The position numbers and the translations under genes were made by a program. Source: Globodera rostochiensis (taxonomy: Eukaryota; Nematoda; Chromadorea; Rhabditida; Heteroderidae). Taken from it: a stretch of 64,000 bases of DNA. This document shows, piece after piece, positions 1-12,660 of this stretch (its first letter is position 1; each line of letters starts with the position of its first letter). Below the pieces are notes generated by a model, which searched no databases, was not told the DNA's origin, and worked only from the letters and a program-made list of their open reading frames with translations. The DNA lies in NCBI GenBank assembly GCA_018350325.1, contig JAEVLN010000027.1, positions 806,001 through 870,000 of the forward strand, written 5' to 3'.

Positions 1-2010
1 TATTTACAAACTTCGATGCATTCGCTCGCAAGAGTTAGTTTTTGCCAGCCTCCTTTTTTGCCAAGAGAACTTGAGGAGCAACCTTCGCCATTTGTTATGT
101 TTATGCCATAATCCTTTCCAGCACTCACAATGAAGGTGAAATTGACGCAGGTGGCATCCCTAGACAAATTATAATTATTTTAAAATTTTGCTTAAATTAA
201 ACATGGGGGTTGCATGGGCTTATCTCTCGCTGAACCCTGAACAAAAATTGGTAAAATCCGCGCTTGCCCAATTTTTTGAAATTTCTAATATTTAGGAAAT
301 TTTTTTCGAACAATTTTAAATTTCAAATTTTTCCAAAACTCATATTTATGTTTCAAAATCAATTAAAAAAGTACAAAATAATAACGAAAAGGCACGTAAT
401 GACCGAATTCATGAGTTTTGAACGATTTTGAGAACAAAATTGATTTCTGAAAAGGTTAAATTTTCGAAAAAATGTTCGAATTAGGGTCCGGGTTTCAAAA
501 TTGGTCGGAATGGAGGTCAGAATCGAATTTTACGGCCGCGCAGAAAGCCCCTGCGAGAGATTTGGAATCAAAATTTTAAAAACATTGTTTTTTGAAGCTT
601 TTTAAGATTAGCAGGAGTCCGTCGGCGCGGCTACAAATCCGATTTATCTTAACTATAGCTTCGTCTCTAGAAGTCTGAATCGGTTAAGTTTAGACCCACC
701 AAGCAATTTAATTTTGTAACTAAAGATCATGACAAGAAGTCAGAAATTAAAATAGACAAAATTCCGTATTTCTTCCGTATTTTTCGCAAAATACGGAACA
801 CGGAATACAAACGGACAACATCCTGGTACACACATTACACTATTTCTTATTTCATCGCACTCCCTTTTCCACTCTGACACTAACAAAGCCCCATTTTAGC
901 CCTAACTTGGGGTGGACGAAAACAGAATTTTTCATTTTCGTAAACAAAACCCCTTTACTCGGTATCAATATAATTTATGCTCAGTATTATAGAAAATATT
1001 GCCAAGCTCTGTGCAAAAATCAGGAGGATCGGTGTGTTTAATCAAAAATTCTTGTTTTTGATGTGCGATCAACTCGGTTTCTGCTGTTATTCTCTTTTTT
1101 TTTTTTGCATTGACATAACGCCAACGCCCAATGCCAATTTAATTGCTATTTCCTGCGTTAAGTTATTAGTGAGGGAATTATATGGATTAAAAAGTCGCTC
1201 TATATTTTTCGAATTGTATTTTGGGCTTCTCGCGTAAAACCTGCTCCCTTTTCTGGTCCCGAATTCTCCATACTTTTTCCATAGTCCATGTTTTTTGACC
1301 GACATTTAAACAATTTTTTCCCCTTTATTTTTATTTATTTTTGATCCCTATCCCGGTTTTCTTGCAATTCTGATCAACTCTGATTTGATTGGCACTCACA
1401 TAATCATCTTGGATCCACTTATGACGGCCTTTAACCATTTTTCGCGCTCTTTTTCTTCTTTTGGAACTGAATGTAAAAGAATTCTATAACAAATGTTTTC
1501 AATTTTGTTCAACCAACATGTGGCCCAGTCGAATCTGATCTGGATCGGAAAATTGAACCATGGGCTTGAAGCAGCAAATTGTCTCTTCAATCGTTTCTTT
1601 CCCACCGTTTTTGGCGCATGTTTACATTTGGCACATTCTTAACAAAATTTAGAGCATTTCAATGAATTTTAATTTTATCAATTAGCATTTTTAATAAAAT
1701 AAAATATTTATTCTAATTAACCGGAAATTTGTGTTTTAGGTGCCGGGGGGAAATCTATAATCTTGGAGATGTTTGGTTCGAGTGGGCTGAAAATTTGCAC
1801 AGTGATAAAGTTCCGAGGGTACTACAGTTCCTGGTTTTTTCCTAAAATTTTTGTCTGGCAAGGGTCGAACGGTCTAACCGCCCAAAACGAAGCGGCCCTT
1901 TTTGATGACCATGTTGGGGTTGGTGGTTTAAAGCATGCTTTTAGCGTGTCGGGTTTGGACAAAGAGCACAACTAGACAACATTTGGGTTCGAGTGGTATA
2001 TAAAGTTTGG
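1..2010. other. AT-rich intergenic stretch, no gene supported
   Basis: Both strands hold only short frames without splice-supported exons or recognisable motifs. The text is A/T-rich with homopolymer tracts. Nothing here could be assigned to a gene, RNA or bounded element. Confidence 0.5.
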
Positions 2011-2019
2011 GGGTAGGTC

Positions 2020-3113
2020 TAACCCATGATTTATGCGTTACACAAACTCTTGAAAATCGGACCTTTTTTCACTGAAAAACGATAGGGTTTGCTCGGAGCG
2101 TAGTTGGTTAATTATAAGTTGGGGTGGTATTTATCTACAAAAAAAGTATCTTGACCGGGTCTGTAAAGTTCGACTTGAGGTCGAACTGGGCTGTCAAAGT
2201 TGGAAAAAAATATTTTTTTTGCGCCAACTTTTATGGTCAAAATTTTTGGAATGAGCATTAGGCTGATTTTGTGGTACGAGATGCCCCAATGTCTGTGCTT
2301 CAAAATGATATGTTCGGGTTGGGAATCGATATGGGGGGTCTAACCAATTAGCCATCTTTTGAGCTGGGTGAAAAAATGAAAAGTTCGAATTTTGCAATAG
2401 GGTGTTATTTTAATATAATTAGACTCAGCTTGGAGTCAAACAAAAAAAAGTTTCACCCGTTTTGATCAAAACTGATCAAGTTACAGTGGTCAATTTTGAA
2501 CAAAAATTTAAAAAATAAATTTTGAAATTTAAATTTTTTAAATAATTTTTATATAATTAAATTCAGCTTAAAAAACTGAATTAAACGAAAAAAAAAAGTT
2601 TGACCGGTTCTGAAACTGATCAAGTTAAGGTATGATTAATTATGAAAAATTACTCCGACGAAAAAGTATGTAAAAGGAAGAGAGCGGTTAGAGAAATAAG
2701 ATTAACGAGAGAGTTAACGTTTCATTTAGTGGAACTCTCAGTAGAATACACCCCATAGAACAATTGTTATGGTGAAAAGTTAAGAGGAAGAAAATTAATA
2801 AAAATTTAGATTAAAAAAAAAAATCAATTTAATTGTTCAAAAAAATAATTTAAAAAATCGGAAAGGGCTTGTCCAGCCCCATAAAAAGGCTTACCCACCC
2901 CAGAAAGCCAAGCCCAATAGAAAGGCTTGCCCGACCCGGAAAGGGCTTGCCCGGTCAAGAGCAGAAGATTTATAAATAAATTAATAAATAAAGAAAACCA
3001 ATTCAAATTGAAAAAGAATAAAACAATTTTTTTTGAAAGACTCTAGGAACAGTAGCCACAGGCAAAGCCCCCCTATACCCTAATCAGTTGCACCCCCCGC
3101 AGGCGTCTAGTTT
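2020..3113. repeat. Dispersed repeat, copy 1 of 2 (partner near 60690-61150)
   Basis: The order of short blocks here (GCGTTACACAAACTCTT, TTAATTATAAGTTGGGGTG, CGACTTGAGGTCGAACTGGG, GCGCCAACTTTTATGGT, GATATGGGGGGTCTAACC and a terminal CAGGCGTCTAGTT) recurs in the same order and orientation near 60690-61150. The two copies diverge by substitutions and small indels, as old transposon copies do. No transposase motif is visible, so the class is unknown. Confidence 0.7.
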
Positions 3114-3150
3114 AATAATTTAATTGTCATTAATGGTCCGATATGTCGAT

Positions 3151-5470
3151 TTAGCTGTAAAACTCGTTTATGACAGAATTATTTAAACCTAAAATTTCTC
3201 CAAACTCACTGATTCTGTATTTTTCGTGTAAACTTTGCACTTGTTCTTTGGACTTTATTTTGTCGCCCATGCGGTCCAACGGGTCCATTTCTGTACCGGT
3301 ATCCTAAAATTGACAAAGTTCACAAATAGTTCTTTTACTAAAATTTTAACGCTTAGGAATTTTGGTCAACAAAATAAAAAAGTTGTAAATGATTAAATGA
3401 ATGAAAATTCACCTGTATCGGAGGATCAATGCAAGGATCGCTCGGATTGTCCGGGTCGCACCAATTTTGATAGGCCGAAATCTTTGCCATAAGTTCTCGC
3501 ACCGGCACACAGTCATCATCCAACAAATCACATATTGATACGGGTTTATAACTTTTTTTGGGGTCATTTTGGTAGCCATCCAGGTTCCAATTTTGCGTAA
3601 TTCGCTTTGAAAATCCGAGGCCAGGAATTTGGAAGAAAATGTGAATGTGCTCCCCAAAGTTTGGGATAAAGTGCAGCTGTTTTGCCTCGCTCCCGTTGAC
3701 CAGGTCATAAGCGATGGAAGCAAGCAGCGCTCCAATTTCGTCTTCCTATAAATTAGAGTGAGCCGGGACCGGCATCGGTCGAAAAATCCCCAGTTTATTG
3801 GACTCCCAGCCCGGTTCAGTCCCGGCGAACCGAGACCCGGTACCAATCCCGACCAGGACTGTAGCGGTTACCCGAAACCCGGGACACAGGCTGGGTCTTT
3901 TTCTAGGAAAAACGCAAAATTTGTCCGATAAAATTGAGCCGGAAAGATCGACCCCCCCCCCCCCAACGAGGGGCATGAAAGACTAGTAGTCTGTTATAAG
4001 AAGTAGGGTAGGGCGGGACCGGGACCAGTACTGAAATGATCAATTTTTCCCATTTTGGTACTGAAATTTTGATCCCGGTTTTATGAAATCTAAGTAAAAG
4101 CCATTAAGTACGAGTGTCTGTTTCTAAGTACTTTACTTGGCACCCAAGTACATATACGAGCCTTGGATTAAATTTTTTTCCATTCATAAAATCACATTGT
4201 CCGAAATTGGTTCGCCGTCCTCATTCTGTCTGATTGCACTTGGTTGGTGTTTGTTGCCGAATTCCATGAAAAAAATTTCTGCGATTCCGTTCATGTTTGA
4301 CATTGCTCCAAATGTGATTGAAAAATGGTTGGTCCTTTTGTAGCTTAAATGAATTGTTTTCTATCACAATTTACACTTTTTTTCCAATCATTAGGGTTCG
4401 GCGACTTGGACCCGGGCAGGCTTTTTTTTAAACCAATCAATCATACATTTTGTCGGTAAATGAGAAGTCGACTATCGACTCAATAATGAGTTGATCAACA
4501 TCACGACGCGTGCAAATATGCATTCGAAAGCCCGCAGTGCCATCAGAATCTTGGCCAAAATGAGCGCGGCATTTTTGAAGGATCAAATTGGCATCGGCGG
4601 AAATTTTTTTGTTTAAAATCCAACTTTTGAAGCACACGAACAGCTCATACGGTCTAAAGTTGAATTTTTAATTTGATTTCATATAAGAACTGGATCTGAT
4701 TCAACAACGGCATTATCCATAGGAATTTTTGAAATTTTCTAGGTCTCGATCAAATTCCGGGTCTGGCAAATTCCCACAGGTTTAAGCAATTTGTGCAGTA
4801 CTTTTCGCATTTTGTGGGCACTTTATTGCAAGCGTCGAATTTCTCTTGCTCTTTCACATCACCAAAAGTCATGTCGTAGATGTCATGCTGTATTTCGTAC
4901 TTTAGGCACGCCTCTTCGTAGGGTGAAGAAATGATGACATTGAGCGTCATCTGGGCAATGTCAGCAGGGAACACGATTTGCGTGCATTTGATGCCATAAT
5001 GTTGCACAGGCAATGCCGTCGCAAGAAAAGCGCACTGAAATTTGACAATAAATATTCATTCGATCAGATGGTCGGGAATTGGAGCCGGAACCGCCAGCAT
5101 TTTTGGATAGAGATTAAAAGGGTGTCGGTCTCGACATTTTCGAAAATTTGATTAGTATCGTAGTATAATATTGTATTTTTGGCAGTGCATTCTGTATTGT
5201 ATTCGGGCGGGACGCCCGTAGAACTTTCGATCGGATTTTCCCTAATTTAACCTTTTTCTTGCACCGATTTGTCCCATCTTCGTTTGCGAAGGCAGAATGC
5301 AGTTCCATTGCAATTATGCGAGTTGCAAATTCGTAGCCTTCGGTCCATGCGCCCCATGAAATTGCTTGGTGAAACTCTTCTCCAAGTGCCGCAGCAACAT
5401 ATTACCCTCCATTGATTCGGTATGCCCCATTCAAAAGGGTAAATAGGCTAAGAAGAAGCGCCAAATACAT
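3151..5470 (-). CDS. Secreted protein gene, family unrecognised, six exons, in-frame stop at codon 23
   Basis: Six exons join on the minus strand with matching phases: 5470-5252, 5034-4778, 4653-4447, 4343-4196, 3745-3413 and 3303-3151 (438 codons). The start at 5470 gives a typical signal peptide (MYLALLLSLFTLLNGA). The mature part is Cys-containing and ends without a membrane segment, so secretion is inferred. Codon 23 reads TAA, directly after the signal peptide, although the other 400-odd codons are open across five phase-consistent introns. That pattern suggests a recent null allele, a very young pseudogene or a base error. Intron 4 carries a GC-rich repeat. I do not recognise the family; a nematode-specific secreted protein is my reading. 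Confidence 0.6.
3748..4035. repeat. CCCGG/GGACC-rich repeat insert in intron 4 of the secreted-protein gene
   Basis: The intron is dominated by GGGACCGG/CCCGG words and a C-run, unlike the AT-rich flanks. Related GGGACCGG text recurs near 9020-9110 and in the nested element at 57923-58119, so this looks like a degraded mobile element. Confidence 0.45.
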
Positions 5471-6377
5471 TCTTTTACAGGACGTACAAATTCTTTTATT
5501 TTTAATAAAGTATTATTTAATGCAATTTGATTGAAAAATTAAAAAAAAAATAAAATGAATGGTGGACGGCGAGCGAGCGAATGAATGAATGGAATATGAG
5601 CAGCTAAAAGCCCACCAATAAAGCTGAATCACCCACCCATTCGCTGCGTTAAACAACCATTTTTTTCTCAAATTTGATGAGCTCATCGTTCGTTGACCAC
5701 CGACAGATAAAACTGCGGCCAACTCATCACTGGACACTTTTACTGTTTAGCAATATGAATTAAATATTCTGTACAGTTACTTTGTTAACAACCAAAATAA
5801 GCTTTTTGTCAATTCTTCACAAAATTCAAAGGCAAAGAATATCACTTTCAGGTTTAAAGGATTAAATTGATCCTATTCCTTTTTGAGTCTTAGAAAACAT
5901 TTAGAAGCGATTTCGGGCAATTTAAAGTGCTATTTTTTTAAAGCTAACCTAAACCGGTTCAAAACCCGGTTTAAAGGCTTTGACTTTGTAAGGTTGATGA
6001 ACTTCTGAATTCTGCTCTTCGGACATTGGCCTAACGGAATTGTCGTCGGACCTTTTTGTTGATGTGCCATTTTTGATGCATTACTTTGTTTATTGCTTTT
6101 CTTAGAAAAATTTCAAAATGCCAAAATGGGCTTTTTGGGGTTGTGACTAGTGATGAAATTCAAAAAATAGACGTAAAAATTTGTGAAAAACTCTGAAATA
6201 GGCATTAAAAATACTAAAATTGGCACTAAATGCAGTCAATTTACGCTTACATTTGTAAAATACATACTAATAAATTTAATCAACTATTGTAAGGAAGCGA
6301 GCGTGTCCAGCTGGCTGGGACGGTTAAAACGCCTATGGCGGGGGTATAAGATCCATAAGAGGGACGGCTAATGGGAA
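5471..6377. other. Intergenic stretch, no gene supported
   Basis: Only short unsupported frames occur. The left end would hold the promoter of the minus-strand secreted-protein gene, but no clear core element was identified. Confidence 0.4.
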
Positions 6378-6468
6378 GCCCCGGTAGCTCAGACGGTAAG
6401 AGCATTGGTTCTGGGTGAGAAGCTGATCACTGCACCGAAGGTCGTGGGTTCGATTCCTGCCCGGGGCT
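6378..6468 (+). tRNA. tRNA-like gene with probable anticodon-loop insert (or tRNA-derived SINE head)
   Basis: A seven-base acceptor stem (GCCCCGG with CCGGGGC) encloses a D-arm with an A box (TAGCTCAGACGG), a T-arm with a perfect B box (GGTTCGATTCC), and an extended anticodon arm (TTGGT with ACCGA). The anticodon loop has about 24 bases where 7 are expected, consistent with a short intron. ACCA follows the discriminator in the genomic sequence. The anticodon cannot be fixed because the loop register is ambiguous. A tRNA-derived SINE or tRNA pseudogene is the main alternative. Confidence 0.55.
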
Positions 6469-6690
6469 ACCATTTTGCCTATCTCTTACTCTATAAAAAC
6501 TTTGTAGTTTTAAGTAATGTTATGAGCCGGTTGGAATTTTGATTGTTTAGGCCCCATTTTAACCGTTTTAGGCCATTTGATCTTTGGCCAGTTTAACCAT
6601 TTAAACAAAATCGGTACAATTTCAATTCCAGTGTCTATAATTTATAAACATAATTCTATTAAATTGTGACATGTCCGCTTTGGTGGTCGG

Positions 6691-7129
6691 ATGAAGCATT
6701 TGCTGACAAATGAGCGCGGGCAATTGGGCGGACGTGCACTTTTTGGTATGGGAAGGAGGCGAAAAGGAGGCGAGTGGTGCAATTTGAGTTGTGAAACTTT
6801 CTGAAACAACTTTTTGAACAATTTAAGCTTATGCCGGCACATAAAGCAATTCTAATGTCGGCATCCAAAGTGTTTGCGGCAATGTTTCGTTTTGATGCTG
6901 AAAATGCAAAGGCCAGCGCTGTGAACGGTGTGTTGTGCTAATTTTTTGTAAAAAATTTGTGTTTTATGAAATTTTTTTAGCCCTTACGGGACCCGTTGAA
7001 GTGACCGACGTGGAGGTGGGCGCATTCAAGGAGATGTTAGCCTTCATTTACGCCGATAATTTGAGTGGACTGAACGGAGACAACGCAATTGTTGTCTTTA
7101 CGCGGGCCCCATTTACTATTGCCTCATAG
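6691..7129 (+). pseudogene. BTB/POZ domain gene fragment, frameshifted
   Basis: Reading forward gives MKHLLTNERG, then in another frame DVHFLVWEGGEKE, then exon 6828-6927 (MPAHKAILMSASKVFAAMF) spliced in phase 1 to an exon starting at 6981 (VEVTDVEVGAFKEMLAFIYA). This order, with the H-K and FIYAD signatures, is a BTB domain as found in substrate adaptors of cullin-3 ligases. The frame changes between MKHLL and DVHFL, no downstream domain follows, and translation stops at 7129, so this is a decayed fragment. A second BTB scrap lies at 58367-58412. Confidence 0.7.
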
Positions 7130-7145
7130 CATTGAGTGGTTAACG

Positions 7146-7266
7146 CTAGAGCAAGGACTTGAGGACCAATCGAGAATCTCGATCGAAAAAATTAAACGTT
7201 GTTCGAGACCACTAAATTTCGATAAAATTTTGACCGAGCATCTCGGTCGTTCTCGCTCTAGTTAAC
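7146..7266. repeat. Short inverted repeat, GTTAACGCTAGAGC arms
   Basis: GTTAACGCTAGAGC at the left is mirrored by GCTCTAGTTAACGC at the right, enclosing CGAGATT/TCTCGATCG-type text. This resembles a small MITE. The same CGAGATCTCG-like words recur at 8735-8905 and 41610-41660. Confidence 0.5.
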
Positions 7267-7384
7267 GCCCGCATGCATCCGATTTGTACAATATTCGCAG
7301 CACTTTTCAGGGCCTAGAATGCGATTCTAATGGAAAAAGCTGCAATTTAAACCCTAATTGTTGAGAAAAAATTGCGTTGATGTC

Positions 7385-7710
7385 CAAATTACTCTCGTCG
7401 TCTGACTCTCTTTTTAGCACACTATTTCTTCAAAAAATAAAATTTCAAAATTTCTTCAAAAAATAAAATTTTCAAAAAAGTAACTAAAACAATTTTTAGA
7501 TGGGGTTCGTTGATCTCCTCAAATTACTCTCGTCGTCTGTCTCTCTCTTTTTAGCACACTATTTCTTCAAAAATAAAATTTTCAAAAAAGTAACTAAAAC
7601 AAGTTGATAGGGTTGGTTGCAATTACTCTCACCGTCTGTCTCTCTCTTTTTAGCACACTATTTCTTCAAAAAATAAAACTTTCAAAATTTCTTCAAAAAA
7701 TAAAATTTTC
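7385..7710. repeat. Three diverged tandem copies of a roughly 100-130 bp unit
   Basis: ATTACTCTCGTCGTCTG followed by CTCTCTTTTTAGCACACT and TTCTTCAAAAAATAAAA appears three times (starting near 7390, 7524 and 7621). Length differences come from internal repetition of TTCAAAAA words. No coding potential. Confidence 0.75.
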
Positions 7711-9265
7711 AAAAAAGTTATTCGTTGTTGTGAAGGCATTGCGGGACGGCGTTAAGGTGGCTCCATTAGCTTTAAAAATAATCCACAAAGAGCCAGGATT
7801 CTGGCATACAAATTTCGGCTTTTATGGAGGTCGGGAAAATCCCGGGTTTTTGCCCTATAAAATCCGGTTTTGAAATGTGTAATGCCAGTTCCCTGATAAT
7901 CCCGATTTTTGCTTTGCTCTCCACCAAACAAAAACCGCTTTCTCCATAAATCAGTTTCGACAGATTCTGAAATTAAATGATTCCTTCAAAATTTAATAAA
8001 ATATATTTTTTATTCGTTGTCATAAATTTCACCCTCTTCTCTTTCAATTGCTGCATTTGTATTGGCAAGAAGGCCTGAAGTATGAATTATTTAATTTTTA
8101 TTTATTGTAATTTTGTGCTAAAAATAAAAAAGGACATCAAAATTGTGTAGATTTGATGATATTATTGAAGATTACTAGACTTTTGATGAACGCGTGCGCC
8201 AAACTAGATTTGAACCCAACGTTGCTTAAGAGGGAAGCTAACCAAATGTGCGACTTCTTTTCGTCTAATCGTCCTTTGTTCACGCTCAAACAGATAATGA
8301 CTTGACAATTTGTCAACAATAACTCTGTATAATTTTATGAAAAGCTTAGCTAATATCGCTAAAAATGCTCATTTGTCAAAGGGAGTTGCTCAAATCAATT
8401 GGTTGTGCTTGGAAATATAACGAATGAGCGAGTTTAAAGGTTTATTTTTTTAATGAAGAAATGTCGAATATGCGGATTTTAGGTACTAAATAGGATTTTT
8501 TAATTCTCCGATGCATTTGTTGTTACTCCAACGGATCAAATGCTTAAACGTTCGGTGGAAAATATTCATTTAGCTCACACGCGCGAGAACACATCGATTC
8601 GTAGGCTTAAAACACCAATTATTCAATTAAATTTTATCGCACTGCCAAACATTTACAAGAATGCTTTTTAACCCCGCTTATTGTTTCGACTCAGAAAATA
8701 TTCAATAGTGATTTTGAGTCTGAAATAGAGAAAGGACCGATCGAGATTCTCGATCGTAATCTCGGAAAATCTCGACGAGATTTTTTCGTTCTCAATTGAA
8801 ATCTCGATCGAAAAAATTTGGCCTGACCGAGATTTTTCGAGATTCTCGATCGTAATCTCGATCGAAAAGTTTCGAGATTCGATCGAGATTCTCGATCGAA
8901 AAAGTACCGAGATTTACAATTTTGTTTAAATTTACTTGAATTTTACGTGAAAACCTAAGAAAAAAACAGACAAAAGGTCCCAAAAATCGGAAAAAATGTT
9001 CCCTTCCCCATGTATGTTAAATAAGGGTAGCATGGGACCGGATTACCGGTTTATAGGTCCCGGCATTTTTAATGAAGTCTTCTCCGGTTTTTCTGGTCCC
9101 GGCCGGAACCGAAGCATTATTTTGGGCTGGATTTGCATTAATTTATTGCAATTTGTTGTTTTTTAATTTATTCATGGCAATATTTTTTTAAAGAAAATTG
9201 CATAAAAACCTCAAAATTTCACATTTTAATTCAATTTTTCTTGTTAAAATTGTTCAAAAAAGGCA
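7711..9265. other. Intergenic stretch with GATCGAGATT-rich tract, no gene supported
   Basis: No splice-supported exon was found. At 8735-8905 the words CTCGATCG, CGAGATT and TTCTCGAT are repeated in both orientations, forming a self-complementary tract. Near 9020-9110 a GGGACCGGATTACCGG-type block matches other GC-rich repeats in the window. Confidence 0.45.
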
Positions 9266-9386
9266 AAAAGTCAGATTATCCCAGAGGTCGGGTCGGACAT
9301 TTTAAAAAATAAGAGTGCCCGGACATAAAGGATCTCTTTCAGTTTGCTGAAATGTATTAAAAATACAGACCAAGAAACAAAAATAC

Positions 9387-9840
9387 GTTTCCCAGTGCTA
9401 TTCCACAGCTGTCTGAGCAGTATCTGGAGCCAATTGGAGATGAATCTGTGCAACCCGGACACACTGCATTGCAAATCTTCCTAAATTCTTTGATAATCTC
9501 CTAAGTCCAAAGAGCATTTTTCCCCGTGACCCCTCTCGTCTTCGCCTCTTCAGCTTTGGCGCCAGGGCTTTCTGCTCTTTTTTTTGGCCCAATTCTCCAC
9601 TTCCCATTCCCTCTTCTTTAATCGACCATTTTGGCATTCTTAAAACACATTCCAATGATTTATGGCTCTTTTTATGTATATAAATGCAGTCACTCAAATT
9701 TAATGTTTGCCCCCACCTGTTGCTTTAACAGTTCCTCAACCGGCATACAAATTCGATCCAAGCAACACTTTCTATCATTTTGAACACACGCAAAACATTT
9801 TCCACAATTGTTTTCACGGAAACAATGAGAAATAAAGCAA
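9387..9840 (-). CDS. CFP1/CXXC1-like zinc-finger exons, partial
   Basis: On the minus strand an open segment ending at a donor near 9717 reads CGKCFACVQNDRKCCLDRIC, resembling the second half of a CXXC DNA-binding finger. Exon 9500-9387 reads VCPGCTDSSPIGSRYCSDSC, matching the conserved CxxC...YCSD.CG element downstream of the CXXC finger in CFP1 (CXXC1, the CpG-binding subunit of the SET1/COMPASS histone methyltransferase). A basic Lys/Arg stretch lies between. No PHD finger or C-terminal Cys region was found and no exon continues cleanly past 9387, so this is partial or decaying. The assignment rests on motif spacing only. Confidence 0.4.
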
Positions 9841-9858
9841 ACAAAGGTTACGGATTAT

Positions 9859-12147
9859 TTATCTCCTTTCATCTCTCGCAGTCGGTTTGAACGGGTCGGC
9901 TCTCAGCTCGCCCACAAAGTACCAGAAGCAATTGTGATGAGATAGCGAAGTGATTCGCTGTGGCAGACAAGAAACCCATAAAGCGAGGTGTCGTCCTTCA
10001 AAATTATCTGAAAATGTGCGTATTTATTCAAATCTGATGTTTTAAATGCGGATTCCAATGATAAACAGGGTTGTGCGAATTCCGATTTCAAAATTTACTT
10101 TCGCGACAACCCTGAATGTTAGAACAAAGTTATTAGCCCACTTGTTAAAATGAAATTTTTGATTTAAAAATAAATATTCGATTAAAAAGACTAAAATAAA
10201 ATAAAACAAATAGCTACCATAAGAATAGACAATTGTATCAATAAAAACGTTGCCCCAAACGGTCTTCACCAGCATTCCGGCACTGCCATTGCATCTTCTG
10301 CGCCGGACTTTCCGGACGTTTTGCGACGTAAAATGAACGGGCACATTGACCTATGGGCAGATGCATTTTGATATTTATGACAAAAAAGCCCCCCCCCCCT
10401 CAAAAATGTTCAAGCTTACCATGACAGTTTTGTACGTGTGCCTTTCATCTTCTATTTTGTCACGGAAGTATTTGGCTTGTGGATGTGTTCTGGTGATCTC
10501 TCGGAAATGGCGAGTCTGAGTCGCAAGTCCATTGGGCGGTTGAACGGCACGGAGGCCATGACGGAGGGCGAGCATCAAACTAACAATGCGCGTGAAAGCA
10601 ATAAAAAATAATATAAGAAACGAGGATGATGTACAACAGGTATACCAAAATGAAAACTGTTAATTTACTATCAACTCTCTAAGAATGGCAACTTTATTTT
10701 CAAATCCCACCCACTTGTATTCGAGCTGAAGTTGCATGGCAAGAAATGGCCTCGTGAATTTGCCGACCACCCAATTTCCCAATTGGCAGACAGCTTCAAA
10801 AGCTTCATGACTAAAATTCAAATTGAAAAAAATAGACAAGAAAACGAAAATGCCTGTCAAAGTCGCAGCTTCTGACCACCCCAATGCGTTGCTCTTTGTT
10901 GTACACCAACGCGGCCCTGTCACATTTGAAAACGACCAAACACGTCAGCAGCTGCAAAATTAGAGACTTTTTTTCAAAATTTTCGAATGCCAAACCCTCC
11001 CAAAACGTTTCCCCGGCATTTACCCAACTCGCTACTTTGACTCGGCACGCCGCTTTCTGAGGGGTATCGAGTTGCAAGGGCGTAACCAGGGGGGGGGGGG
11101 AGGGGAACGCGACCAAGGCGTCCGCTTTTCTCACCATTTCAGCTGCATTGATGTCGCGCTCGTAATCCATCTCAAATGCATAGCGCAGCCCGAGCGCGTA
11201 CTCGTTGCTCAGCATCTGTCCAAATTTGATTTGCCATTTATTTATTTCTCTTTTTTTAATTTATTCATCACAGTTTTTATCGTCGGATTGTGTCCGTGCT
11301 CCGAGATGAACATCGACGGTAAAGGATTTCGCAATTGGCGACGTGCAGCGAATTGTTTCTCTCGGCAAATGTAATACTCAGAGGCAATGGCGTCCAGGAA
11401 ACGTGGTAAACCGTCAATCTGAAGAATGTGACATTATGGATGTTTTGATGAGCCCGCATGAATCCTGAAAAAATTGAGTTTTGTCCTAGCATATGCTGGA
11501 TACCGGTCTGCGATTTTCCAAAATGCAAAATTTGACACACTTTTCTGTAACAGTCGGACCCAACTTGAAGGCGTTCATTTACTGCAATGGCTACCCAATT
11601 GAAACCTCGAACGCAGTCCTCTCTGTAGATGCTGACCAGCTAGAATGTGTTTTTGGGTGTATTTTTTGAGAGAAAAAAGAGGAGACAGACGGACCTGTGC
11701 CTGAACATCCTCGTGAAGGATAAGCTTTCTGACAAAACAATCTTCTGACACCAACACCCATCCGAGCAGTTCGTCCATGCCAATACGAAAGTAATCGTTG
11801 TAGCGTTGAAAGGAACGGACGAAAGACAGCACATAAAATGCACATTCTCCGATTAATTTAACTGTTTCTATCCTTCCATTTAATGGATATTTTTTAATTT
11901 TTATGAAATTTAGGGGAAGCAAAATTTCTCTGTTTGGTTTCGAAATCGTTGACAAATGCTAACGCATAAAAAAGCATTTGAAATTGACTGTTTTGCACTA
12001 AGAAATTGAAACCTGTATGTTTTTATCGACTGATGTCAGGCGGTGATCAAACGTTTTGGACACATTGTTCACCATTCTCCGATCGACAAAATGCACATGC
12101 ACAGTTTGTGTGGACAGTGTGAACAGAACCCAAGTGCCCCTTTTCAT
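9859..12147 (-). CDS. Unrecognised 11-exon gene
   Basis: Minus-strand exons: 12147-12013, about 11861-11695, 11639-11565, 11418-11272, 11215-11135, 11056-11024, about 10951-10866, 10810-10669, 10579-10420, 10350-10218 and 10007-9859, ending in TAA. Most junctions keep phase (for example 11639-11565 encodes exactly 25 residues ending NERLQ and joins IDGLPRFLDA). The exon 1/2 junction phase and a GC donor after exon 7 are unresolved. The roughly 440-residue product has no signal peptide or long membrane segment and includes WVAIAVNERLQ, LGLRYAFEMDYERDINAAEM and NFEGRHLALWVSCLPQRI. I do not recognise the family. The first ATG directly follows an acceptor-like CTTCAG, so upstream exons may exist. 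Intron 5 holds a G-run. Confidence 0.5.
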
Positions 12148-12660
12148 CTGAAGTTTAGAAAAACAAAATTAAACAACATTTGTTGATTATAGAAATAATT
12201 GTTTTTGTCTTTTTTTAAGGATTAGTTAAATATTTTATTCTTTTCGTACTTTTTTAGGCCTTTTTGAAGCGTAGGGTGAGCTCCACCGCATTCTTTTTGT
12301 TTGAAAAAATGCTCAAATTTTCAAAAAGCCCCGTGGACCCGTTTTTATTATTTTTATTTCAAAAAAACTACTTTCTGGCCAAGCAACGCAACCAGACCCT
12401 CCGTTTGATTCCAGATGAGGGTGAACAGTCGAGTCGGCCGAGCACTTAGAGGCACCATCCGGTCACCGCCAGTCCTTCCCGAACCCACACAAATCCCCAA
12501 CTTCTTCACATTGTTAGTCATTTTATTTAAATCAATACATTTAATGCAAAAACTGGCAAATGAAAAAAGGATAACTTTTGGTCAAAATTTGTGGAATGGA
12601 TCAGACATATTTTTTATTCTAAAAATTGTCTGAAAATACGTTATTTGATGCACTGATTAC

